Shown piece by piece: positions 56,137 to 64,000 of a stretch of DNA of 64,000 bases. Origin of the DNA: Roseiarcus sp963809245 (lineage in GTDB: Bacteria; Pseudomonadota; Alphaproteobacteria; Rhizobiales; Beijerinckiaceae); NCBI GenBank assembly GCA_963809245.1, contig CAWEIU010000001.1, forward strand, positions 310,001-374,000, given 5' to 3'. A program made the translations under genes and the position numbers. Below the pieces are notes generated by a model that made no database searches, had not been told where the DNA came from, and saw only the letters and a list, made by a program, of their open reading frames with translations. Positions within the stretch are counted from its first letter, which is position 1. Each line of letters opens with the position of its first letter.

Positions 56137-56685
56137 TCAGGTTGGAATGGGGCAGCAGCCGACGGGCGCGCGAGCGGCGTGGGAACGACGCACGGGATCG
56201 GTCGGTCGGCTGACGGAGCGGCAGGGAAGGGGGCCGGAGCGGCCGGAGCGGCGAAGAGCGGATGATCGCGAGAGGGGCGAAGCGCTGTGGCTAGGAGAAT
56301 CGGCGACGGCGATCACAACGCGCTGGGGGAGCGGAGCGGTCAGCCAGTATTCGTCGGCCCTCATCACGGTGAGGACGCGGGTCGTGACGGACGGATCGGC
56401 CGGGTCGGGTGAGAGCGTCTCTGTCTCGCGGTCGTAATAATCGATTTTCCAGAAGTAGCGGACGGCGGCGACCTCGACGACGCCGAGGTCGTGTTCGACG
56501 TGAGGATCGTTGTCTTCGTCGGAAACGTCGAACTCTCGAACCTTTCGAAGAAGAGATCGTCGCTGCTCAGCCGGCATCGCAGCGACGGTCGCGGTGATCA
56601 GGGCCGCACCGCCGACGAAGGTGCGGCGGAAAGCGTCGTTGAGTTCGCGAATTTGTATGGTGGACCTTGAATTGTCGTTGTTCAT
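56137..56685 (-). CDS. DUF3768 domain protein
   Basis: This 182-residue protein has a conserved N-terminal 110 residues of the DUF3768 type: 'IRELNDAFRRTFVGGAALITATVAAMP', 'EFDVSDEDNDPHVEHDLGVVEV', 'YFWKIDYYDRETE' and 'RVLTVMRADEYW'. The last 60 residues are Arg/Ser/Pro-rich and look like read-through of a damaged end. The family is of unknown function and is found mainly on plasmids and integrative elements. It precedes the integrase stub on the same strand. Confidence 0.75.
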   Translation of the reverse strand: MNNDNSRSTIQIRELNDAFRRTFVGGAALITATVAAMPAEQRRSLLRKVREFDVSDEDNDPHVEHDLGVVEVAAVRYFWKIDYYDRETETLSPDPADPSVTTRVLTVMRADEYWLTAPLPQRVVIAVADSPSHSASPLSRSSALRRSGRSGPLPCRSVSRPTDPVRRSHAARAPVGCCPIPT

Positions 56686-57033
56686 GGTTTGTCCTATACG
56701 CAGGCTGAATCAATACCGGACCCCGACAGGCCCGGGTTTTGTTGAGCAATTTTGGGTGGTCTGAAATTTGAAGCGGCCGCCGAACTAGTTTGCGCGCGAA
56801 GCAAACTATCCGAGAGCTTGCGGGGGCAGGGCGCCAGTTCGGAAACGAACTCGCTTGGCCGAGATCAAAGATCGTCGGGGCTATTACCACCTGTCTAAGT
56901 CAACCCTTTCCGCGGCACGCGGGGAGGATTCCCGGCTCCAATGCGTTTAAGCGAGCCGAGAATTCGGTTTTTTCTAGCTTACGCGTGGTAGCCCGGCGGT
57001 AGCCAAACGCAAGGTTGGACGTGGGAATTTGTC
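56686..57033. other. Intergenic stretch before tRNA-Gln
   Basis: No convincing gene is seen. A short hairpin followed by six T (CCGAGAATTCGG near 56958) occurs on the plus strand but has no plus-strand gene upstream. The region forms the inner edge of the proposed island. Confidence 0.4.
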
Positions 57034-57057
57034 TTAAGCCATTGAAATATATGGCTG
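57034..57057. repeat. Right copy of 24-bp direct repeat at tRNA-Gln 3' end
   Basis: This matches 6120-6143 with one mismatch (C at 57040, T at 6126). Its last six bases are the 3' end of the tRNA-Gln gene including the encoded CCA. The tRNA's 3' end points toward the left copy, the geometry expected for an element integrated into the tRNA. Confidence 0.6.
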
Positions 57058-57126
57058 GGGCGCCAGGATTCGAACCTGGGAATGGCGGAATCAAAATCCG
57101 CTGCCTTACCACTTGGCTACGCCCCA
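57052..57126 (-). tRNA. tRNA-Gln (anticodon TTG)
   Basis: On the minus strand a 75-base cloverleaf is readable: acceptor arms TGGGGCG and CGCCCCA, discriminator G, encoded CCA, anticodon stem GCGGA/TCCGC with loop TTTTGAT (anticodon TTG, reading CAA and CAG), and T-arm with GGTTCGAATCC. It is intact; the direct repeat overlaps its last bases. Confidence 0.95.
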
Positions 57127-57201
57127 CCGGCGCGCGAAGGCCGGGGCCGGCGTTCGCGAAGCGCGCGGACCATAGTGCGAGGATTGGCCTATCGCAACAC
57201 C

Positions 57202-58188
<987 letters not shown>

Positions 58189-58207
58189 GTTCAGTTTCGC
58201 TCTCTCG

Positions 58208-59083
58208 CTAAGTGGGCACAACGTCGACTTCGACTTCAAGCTTGTGGCCGCCCGACGACAGGATCACCCCCTCGACGGGCGGCACGTCGGAATAGTCGCG
58301 CCCGCGGGCGACGACGATATGGTCGTCGCCGGCCGGCAGCGCGTTGGTCGGGTCGAGCCCGAGCCAGCCGAAAGCTGGACCGCACCATAGCGCTACCCAG
58401 GCGTGCGAGGCGTCCGAACCGGCGAGCCGCGCCTTGCCGGGCGGGGGAATGGTGCGGATGTAGCCGCTGACGTAGAGCGCCGGTAGGCCGAGGCCGCGCA
58501 GGCCGGCGATCATCACATGGCTGAAGTCCTGGCACACCCCGCGCCGCTGAGCGAACGCCTCCGCCGGCGAGGTCGTCACTTCGGTCGAGCCGGCCTGATA
58601 GACGAAATCGGCCTTGATGCGGCTCGCAAGTTCGCTCGCCGCCTCATAGACGGGGCGTGAGGGGCGGAAGCTCTCGCGTCCATAGGCTCTGGCTCCGTCG
58701 AACAGCGGCACGAGGCGGCTCGGATAGAGGCCGAAAGCAGGCGAATCCGGCGCCAGCGATCCGGTCGCGGCGGCGAGCGCGGCGACCTCCTCCCAGGGCG
58801 GCGTCAAGGCGGCGATCGGCGGGGCGGGCTGCTCGACGACGATGTGGGCGCGTGAGACGATCGTGAGTTCGCGATGCGGCGTTTCGATGCGCATGTATGC
58901 GACGCGGTTGTCGAACAAATCGACGCGCTCGGTGAAGACCTGCGGCCGCGGCGTCACGTCGATGTGCGCCGAGAGCACGCGCTGGCCGCCCTCGGAGCGG
59001 GGCAACAGACGCAGTGCGCAGCTATTGACCGCGACCGGCGACGCGTAGCGGTAGCGCGTGAGATGGGTCACGTCGTAGTTCAC
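58208..59083 (-). CDS. Transglutaminase-like protein
   Basis: This 291-residue protein has the bacterial N-terminal transglutaminase region ('YDVTHLTRYRYASPVAVNSCALRLLPR', residues 3-30) and a papain-like core with the catalytic triad in 'RRGVCQDFSHVMIAGLRGLGLPALYVSGYI' (Cys, about 181), 'DASHAWVALW' (His, about 225) and 'LGLDPTNAL' (Asp). It overlaps the ATP-grasp/alpha-E gene by four bases. In the family's usual genomic setting (as here) it is thought to act on peptides or amides together with its neighbours. Substrate unknown. Confidence 0.9.
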   Translation of the reverse strand: MNYDVTHLTRYRYASPVAVNSCALRLLPRSEGGQRVLSAHIDVTPRPQVFTERVDLFDNRVAYMRIETPHRELTIVSRAHIVVEQPAPPIAALTPPWEEVAALAAATGSLAPDSPAFGLYPSRLVPLFDGARAYGRESFRPSRPVYEAASELASRIKADFVYQAGSTEVTTSPAEAFAQRRGVCQDFSHVMIAGLRGLGLPALYVSGYIRTIPPPGKARLAGSDASHAWVALWCGPAFGWLGLDPTNALPAGDDHIVVARGRDYSDVPPVEGVILSSGGHKLEVEVDVVPT

Positions 59084-61602
59084 GCGAGTCCCGTGATCTT
59101 TTCCGCCCGCTCATGCGAAGCGCCCTGCAGGAAGTAGCGCGCCGCGATCGCCTCGGCCAATGTCATCAAGCGCTGCTCAATGGCGAGAATGCCGGGATCT
59201 TCGAGCCGGTCGGCGTATTCCGTCGCCAACTCGGCGCGCAGCAGCGTCGCGAGGCGTTTGGGCTCTTCGAGAACGCCGTCCTGGCGCAACACCGGCAGGC
59301 TGCCGATGTGGTCGTCGATCAGATTGGCCTGGAAGGCGACCGAGCGGGGATTGAAGGGATCGAGCAGAGCCATGTCGCGCACCGGCGCGAGCGCGACGCC
59401 GATCAAGGTGCGCGAGCGGTAGGTGATCTGCGAGTCGATGAGATCGAGCAGGACGTCGAGCGTATATTCGGTCGCGTCATGACCGGCGAATTGGCGCGCG
59501 AGGCGGCAGGTGTTGATCCCGCGCTCGATGCGCCGGCCGAGCTCGTAGAAGATCCAGCCTGCGCCGCGATTGAAGTTCTCGTCGAACAGGCCGGCAAGCG
59601 CCGCTATGGCGCCGAGCGCCTCGTCGACGCAGTCGATGATCTCCGATTCGACCAGGGGTCGGGTCGGCGCTTCGAGGATCACCGTTTCGAGCCGGCCGAT
59701 CAACTGCCAGGTCTGCTGCGTCAGACGTTCGCGGATCACCGACGCCGCGTAGCGGGCCGCGCGCGCTATCGACAGCGCGGAGCCGTAGCGCTCCTCGTCG
59801 CGCAGCGCCGCCTCGCCCGTCGCGGCCGAGACGCGGCCCGGCCTCTCGGGATCGATCGCGCCCCAGGCGACGAGCAGCGATTTCAGCCGCTCGATCGAAT
59901 CGCGCGAGCCGTTCATCGGCGCATCGGGGTCGACGGCGCGGGCGCTGAGGCAACGGATCAGGCGCAGCGTCGCTTCCTCGCGCTCGAGGTAGCGGCCGAA
60001 CCAGAAGAGATTATCCGCCGCGCGGCTCGGCAGATTGCCGAGCATGCGCACGATGCGAACCTTCTCCGGTGTCGGCAGGAGGCTCGTCGCCTCCACCGGC
60101 CGGTCCGCGAGCACCCACACGTCGGCGGATTCGACGCCTTCGCCCATCGAGACGGCGCGCGCGTCCGGCTGGTCGGAGATGCGGCAGAAGCCGCCGGGCA
60201 TGACGCGCCAGCCGTGCGGCGTCGCGGCGGCGTAGACGCGCAACACGAACGGGCGCGGAACCAGCCGGCCTTGCTCCCAGCGCGGCGTCGTCGAGAGCCG
60301 CACGATGTCCTGGCCGACGTAATCGATGCCGCGCGTCTCGATCGCGGCGCGCAAGGCGCCGCGCTCACCGGCGTCGAGCTCAGCGCCGACGACGCCGCGC
60401 TTGCCGCCGAGGCCGGGCGCCGAATTTCCGAATGCCGGCGCGATCGAGAAACTGTTGAGCGAGGCGAGCACCCGGGTTCGTTCGCTCGGCTGGCCGCACC
60501 ACCAGGTGGCGATGTTCGGCATTGCGAGGTCCTCGCCGATCAGTCGGCGGGCAAGCGCCGGCAGGAAGGCGAGCAGCGCGCGCGATTCGAGGAGGCCCGC
60601 GCCGGGCATGTTCTCGACCGCCACGCCACCGGCGCGGATCGCGTCGACGAGGCCGGGGACCCCGATGTGCGACGCGGCGTTGAGTTCGAGCGGGTCGCAC
60701 CATTCGGCGTCGACATGGCGCCACAGCACGTCGCACCGCTTGAGGCCGGCGATGGTGCGCACGAAGACTCGGCCGTCGCGCGTCACAAGGTCGTCGCCCT
60801 CGACGAGCAGGAAGCCGAGGTAGCGCGCGAGATAGGCCTGTTCGAAATAGGTCGCGCTCAGCGGGCCGGGAGTCAGGATGCCGATGCGGGGCTCGGTGCG
60901 TTCGCCGGCCGCCTTGAGGCCGGCCCGCAGCTCGCGGAAGAAGGGCGCCAGCCGCTCGACGTTCATCTGGCTGTAGAGGCTGGAGAAGGCCTGCGAGATG
61001 ACGAGGCGGTTCTCCAGCGCATAGCCGGAGCCGGAGGGCGCCTGCGCGCGGTCGCCGAGCACCCACCAGCGACCATCTGGCCCGCGGCCGATGTCGGCGG
61101 CATAGAGGCGCAGCCAGCGGTTTCCTGGCGGCACGACCCCGCGCATGGCGGCGATATAGTCGGCCGATCCGGTCAGCGCGGCGGCGGGCAGCACACCCTC
61201 CGCGACGAGGCGGCCTTCGCCGTAGACGTCCGCGAGCACGCGCTCGAGCAATTCGGCGCGCTGGGCGACGCCATGCGCGATGCCCCGCCACTCCGCTTCG
61301 GGGATCGCCAGCGGCATCCGGCTCAGCGGCCAGATGCGCTCAGACGTCTCGCCCTGAATGCGATACGACATGCCGCGATTGCGGATGCGGCGGTCGGCGG
61401 CGGCGAAGCGTTGCGCGATCTCGCCGGGTTCCAGGGCGGCAAGCGCGAGCAGAAGCCGCTCCCAATGCGCTCGGCGCGCGCCGTCGGGGGCAATGAACTC
61501 GTCGGGGATTCCCGGCAGCGGCGCATAGCCGCGCGTCCACGCCGCGACGCGCGCCAGCGCATCCTCGTCGGAGGAGGCGAGGGATCGGGCGCTAGCGGGC
61601 AA
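59080..61602 (-). CDS. Circularly permuted ATP-grasp and alpha-E domain fusion
   Basis: This 840-residue protein has two parts. Residues about 60-490 are the circularly permuted ATP-grasp type: 'RNRGMSYRI', 'GVVPPGNRWLRLYAADIGRGPDGRWWVLGDRAQAPSGSGYALENR' and 'NIATWWCGQ'. Residues about 515-835 are the helical alpha-E domain: 'NLFWFGRYLEREEATLRLIR'. In many bacteria these are separate genes. ATP-grasp enzymes of this class are predicted peptide-bond ligases. A TTG start at 61602 has GGAGG four bases upstream and overlaps the preceding gene by 11 bases. Confidence 0.9.
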   Translation of the reverse strand: MPASARSLASSDEDALARVAAWTRGYAPLPGIPDEFIAPDGARRAHWERLLLALAALEPGEIAQRFAAADRRIRNRGMSYRIQGETSERIWPLSRMPLAIPEAEWRGIAHGVAQRAELLERVLADVYGEGRLVAEGVLPAAALTGSADYIAAMRGVVPPGNRWLRLYAADIGRGPDGRWWVLGDRAQAPSGSGYALENRLVISQAFSSLYSQMNVERLAPFFRELRAGLKAAGERTEPRIGILTPGPLSATYFEQAYLARYLGFLLVEGDDLVTRDGRVFVRTIAGLKRCDVLWRHVDAEWCDPLELNAASHIGVPGLVDAIRAGGVAVENMPGAGLLESRALLAFLPALARRLIGEDLAMPNIATWWCGQPSERTRVLASLNSFSIAPAFGNSAPGLGGKRGVVGAELDAGERGALRAAIETRGIDYVGQDIVRLSTTPRWEQGRLVPRPFVLRVYAAATPHGWRVMPGGFCRISDQPDARAVSMGEGVESADVWVLADRPVEATSLLPTPEKVRIVRMLGNLPSRAADNLFWFGRYLEREEATLRLIRCLSARAVDPDAPMNGSRDSIERLKSLLVAWGAIDPERPGRVSAATGEAALRDEERYGSALSIARAARYAASVIRERLTQQTWQLIGRLETVILEAPTRPLVESEIIDCVDEALGAIAALAGLFDENFNRGAGWIFYELGRRIERGINTCRLARQFAGHDATEYTLDVLLDLIDSQITYRSRTLIGVALAPVRDMALLDPFNPRSVAFQANLIDDHIGSLPVLRQDGVLEEPKRLATLLRAELATEYADRLEDPGILAIEQRLMTLAEAIAARYFLQGASHERAEKITGLA

Positions 61603-64000
61603 CAGGCCTCCGTAAATCCAACGTCATCGGGAATTCTCTCGACGGCTCGTCGGAACGGACCGGCGCCGCCCCCGCAGTATGACCATGATCCTGGAAACGC
61701 GCCAGCCGGCGCGCTTCCGCTTCGTAGGCGTTGACGGGGAAGGTCTCGTAATTGCGGCCGCCGGGATGGGCGACATGGTAGACGCAGCCGCCGAGCGAGC
61801 GGCCGTTCCAGGAATCGATGATGTCGAAGGTCAGCGGGCCTTGCGCGGCGATCGTCGGATGAAGGCTCGAAGCGGGGCTCCACGCCTTGAAGCGCACCCC
61901 GGCGACCGCCTCGCCCGACCGTCCGGTCGGCTGCATCGGCAGCTCGCGGCCGTTGCAGGTGAGCACGTGGCGGCCGGCGATGAGGCCGTTCGCCTTGACT
62001 TGCAGGCGCTCGACGGAGGAATCGACGTAACGCACCGTGCCGGCCGCGGTCGTCTCTTCGCCGAGCACGTGCCAGGGCTCGAGCGCCTGGCGGATTTCCA
62101 TTTCCACGCCGCCGTGCGCGACGCGGCCGTAGACGGGAAAGCGAAATTCGCGCTGCGCCTCGAACCACTCGGCTTGAAAGGCGTAGCCGGCGGCATCGAG
62201 GTCGGCGAGCACGCCGAGAAAATCCTCCCAGACGAAATGCGGCAGCATGAAACGGTCGTGCAGGCTGGCGCCCCAGCGCACCGGCGCGCCGCGCTGCGGC
62301 TCGCGCCAGAACCAGGCGATCAGCGCGCGCAGCAGCAATTGCTGGGCGAGGCTCATGCGCGCGTCGGGCGGCATTTCGAAGGCGCGGAACTCGACGAGAC
62401 CGAGCCGCCCGGTCGCGCTGTCGGGCGAATAGAGCTTGTCGATGCAGATTTCGGCGCGATGGGTGTTGCCGGTCACGTCGACCAGGAGATTGCGATAGAG
62501 CCGGTCGACCAGCCACGGCGGCGCGGCGTCGCCGGGGGCTGGCGTCTCGGCGAGCGCGATCTCGAGTTCGTAGAGCTGATCGTTGCGCGCCTCGTCGAGC
62601 CGCGGCGCCTGGCTCGTCGGGCCGATGAAGAGGCCGGAAAAGAGATAGGAGAGCGAGGGGTGGCGCTGCCAATAGAGGACGAGGCTCGCCAGCAGGTCGG
62701 GCCGCCGGAGGAACGGCGAGTTGGCCGGAGTGGGGCCGCCGAGGACGACGTGGTTGCCGCCGCCCGTGCCGGTATGGCGGCCGTCGGTCATGAACTTCTC
62801 CGCCCCGAGCCGCGATTGGCGCGCCTCGTCATAGAGGCCGATCGTCGTCTCGACCGCCTGCCGCCAGGAAGCGGCGGGATGGATGTTGACCTCGATGACG
62901 CCGGGGTCGGGCGTCACCTTGATGCAGTCGACGCGCGGATCGTAGGGCGGCGTATAGCCCTCGATGCGCACCGGCAGGTTTCGCTCCCGGGCGATCGCCT
63001 CGACGATCTCCAGCACTTCGAGATAGTCCTCGAAGGTCGCGACCGGCGGCATGAAGACGCAGAGCGCGCCGTCGCGCGGCTCGACCGTCAGCGCGGTGCG
63101 GACCGGGCCGTCGCCTGAGGCCGCTTCGGCTCGCTGCGGCGGCTCCGCCGCCGGGCGCATAGGGGCCGCCGGTCGGATGTGCGCCGGCGCCGGCAAATCG
63201 CCGCGTGGCTCCAGCGGATCCTGGGCGAGAACGATAGGCGTCTCCGATGTCCCCACAATGGGCAGGGACTTCATCGGCAGCCGGAGGCCGATCGGCGAAT
63301 CGCCGGGAATGAGAAACAGCTTGCCGCGGCGAAGCGGCCAGCGCTCGCTGCGCCAGCCGCGCGCCGCCGCGTTCCAGCGCTGCACCGGCAGCACGAAGCC
63401 GCTCGGGCGCGAGAGGCCCCGATCGAACGTGCGCACCATGCGCGCCCGCTCTTCCGGGTCCTCGATCTTGGGGTCGGCCGGGTCGACGTTGACTGGCAGC
63501 GCGCCCTCCCGCATCGTCCAGTAGGATGCATCTTCATAGGCGGGGATGACGTAGTCCCCGGCGATCCCGAGCCGCGTGGCGATGTCCTCGGCGACGGCCC
63601 GCGCCGCCTCGCCGCTCGCCCCGGCGGTTTGTCCGGCGCCCGCGATCCGCGCAGGGTCCTGCCAGATCGGCTTGCCGTCGCGCCGCCAGTAGAGCGAAAA
63701 CGCCCAGCGCGGCAGGCTCTCGCCGGGGTACCATTTGCCCAGGCCGTAGTGCAGGAAGCCGCCCGGCGCGAAGCGGCTCTGCAGGCGCCGGATCAACGCC
63801 TCGGCGCGCGCCTGCTTGGCGCCGCCGACCGCCGCCGTGTTCCACTCCGGCGCGTCATAGTCGTCGATCGAAACGAAAGTCGGCTCGCCGCCCATCGTCA
63901 GGCGCACGTCCTGCGCCGCAAGGTCGCGGTCGACCGCGTCGCCCAGCGCGTCGAGCTTGGCCCAGGAGTCGTCGGTGAAGGGCAGCGTCACACGCGGCGC
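61592..64000 (-). CDS. DUF2126 transglutaminase-family protein, partial
   Basis: This is the C-terminal part of a large DUF2126 protein; the frame stays open past 64000, and the family's N-terminal transglutaminase domain (total about 1,100 residues) lies outside. Visible are 'RLTMGGEPTFVSIDDYDAPEWNTAA' (near the window edge), 'GKWYPGESLPRWAFSLYWRRDG', 'IHPAASWRQAV', 'TGTGGGNHVVLGGPTPANSPFLRRPDLLASLV' and 'YLFSGLFIGPTSQAPR'. It is the first gene of the DUF2126, ATP-grasp/alpha-E, transglutaminase unit. An internal GTG at 63991 is unlikely to be the start because conserved sequence continues upstream. Confidence 0.9.
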   Translation of the reverse strand, partial: APRVTLPFTDDSWAKLDALGDAVDRDLAAQDVRLTMGGEPTFVSIDDYDAPEWNTAAVGGAKQARAEALIRRLQSRFAPGGFLHYGLGKWYPGESLPRWAFSLYWRRDGKPIWQDPARIAGAGQTAGASGEAARAVAEDIATRLGIAGDYVIPAYEDASYWTMREGALPVNVDPADPKIEDPEERARMVRTFDRGLSRPSGFVLPVQRWNAAARGWRSERWPLRRGKLFLIPGDSPIGLRLPMKSLPIVGTSETPIVLAQDPLEPRGDLPAPAHIRPAAPMRPAAEPPQRAEAASGDGPVRTALTVEPRDGALCVFMPPVATFEDYLEVLEIVEAIARERNLPVRIEGYTPPYDPRVDCIKVTPDPGVIEVNIHPAASWRQAVETTIGLYDEARQSRLGAEKFMTDGRHTGTGGGNHVVLGGPTPANSPFLRRPDLLASLVLYWQRHPSLSYLFSGLFIGPTSQAPRLDEARNDQLYELEIALAETPAPGDAAPPWLVDRLYRNLLVDVTGNTHRAEICIDKLYSPDSATGRLGLVEFRAFEMPPDARMSLAQQLLLRALIAWFWREPQRGAPVRWGASLHDRFMLPHFVWEDFLGVLADLDAAGYAFQAEWFEAQREFRFPVYGRVAHGGVEMEIRQALEPWHVLGEETTAAGTVRYVDSSVERLQVKANGLIAGRHVLTCNGRELPMQPTGRSGEAVAGVRFKAWSPASSLHPTIAAQGPLTFDIIDSWNGRSLGGCVYHVAHPGGRNYETFPVNAYEAEARRLARFQDHGHTAGAAPVRSDEPSREFPMTLDLRRPVAR

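Noticed and set aside
56955..56977. CCGA/TCGG hairpin followed by six T
   Set aside because: The stem has only four pairs and no plus-strand gene lies upstream, so it has nothing to terminate.
59113..61734. Plus-strand open frame of 873 codons opposite the ATP-grasp gene
   Set aside because: It is antisense to a well-conserved gene, with low-complexity Arg/Ala/Gly content.

Overview
The window is high-GC DNA. The gene content (AioXSR/AioBA arsenite oxidation, Acr3-type arsenic resistance, LivFGMHK transport, paired TetR/acyl-CoA operons, DUF3768, circularly permuted ATP-grasp/alpha-E/transglutaminase genes) points to an alphaproteobacterium, most likely of the order Hyphomicrobiales. The genus cannot be fixed from sequence alone.

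Layout. (1) 1-6016: a frameshifted MFS exporter cut by the window edge, a cystathionine gamma-synthase family enzyme, an isocitrate lyase/PEP mutase family enzyme and an amylo-1,6-glucosidase. (2) 6120-6863: a 24-bp sequence that recurs at the 3' end of tRNA-Gln at 57 kb, a patch of CCCTG/CAGGG repeats and a decayed IS110 transposase. (3) 6864-14979: an arsenite oxidation locus, transcribed leftward in the order aioX, aioS, aioR, aioB, aioA, moaA. It has a sigma-70-type promoter before aioX and a -24/-12 (sigma-54) promoter before aioB. aioA carries a single-base frameshift. (4) 15082-21722: two arsenic resistance operons (arsR, flavoprotein, MFS; and arsR, LMW-type arsC, glutaredoxin-type arsC, acr3, small membrane protein) and a decayed arsR-arsC fusion. 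(5) 21731-27092: a PHO-box-controlled pstSCAB-phoU-phoB operon. (6) 27783-41673: an acyl-CoA catabolic region built from two divergent operons. Each has a TetR gene at one end and the same operator, CCTAAC-N4-GTTAGG, in the middle. It encodes ligases, an acyl-CoA dehydrogenase, a biotin-dependent carboxylase, hydratases and an SDR lacking its catalytic Tyr/Lys. (7) 42364-55475: glutathione-independent formaldehyde dehydrogenase, then divergent operons for a Liv-type transporter plus oxidoreductases and for an IlvD/Edd dehydratase, MarR, SMP-30 lactonase and two-subunit aconitase X. (8) 55500-57126: decayed AAA ATPase, an integrase N-terminal stub, DUF3768 and intact tRNA-Gln(TTG). (9) 57202-64000: threonine dehydratase-like enzyme and three genes of the transglutaminase/ATP-grasp/alpha-E group, the last cut by the window edge.

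How it fits together. The periplasmic arsenite sensor AioX, kinase AioS and sigma-54 activator AioR should switch on AioBA, which oxidises arsenite to arsenate. MoaA feeds the molybdenum cofactor. The arsenate product mimics phosphate, and next to it lie arsenate reductases, an arsenite efflux pump and a high-affinity phosphate uptake and regulation operon. The matching repeats at 6120 and 57034, with the right copy overlapping the 3' end of tRNA-Gln, the integrase stub and the IS remnant, suggest that everything between them (about 51 kb) is a tRNA-anchored genomic island carrying arsenic, phosphate, acyl-CoA and sugar-acid modules. This is an inference.

Several genes (MFS at 0.8 kb, aioA, the arsR-arsC fusion, aconitase X) are broken by single-base shifts. 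Some are probably true decay, others may be assembly errors.
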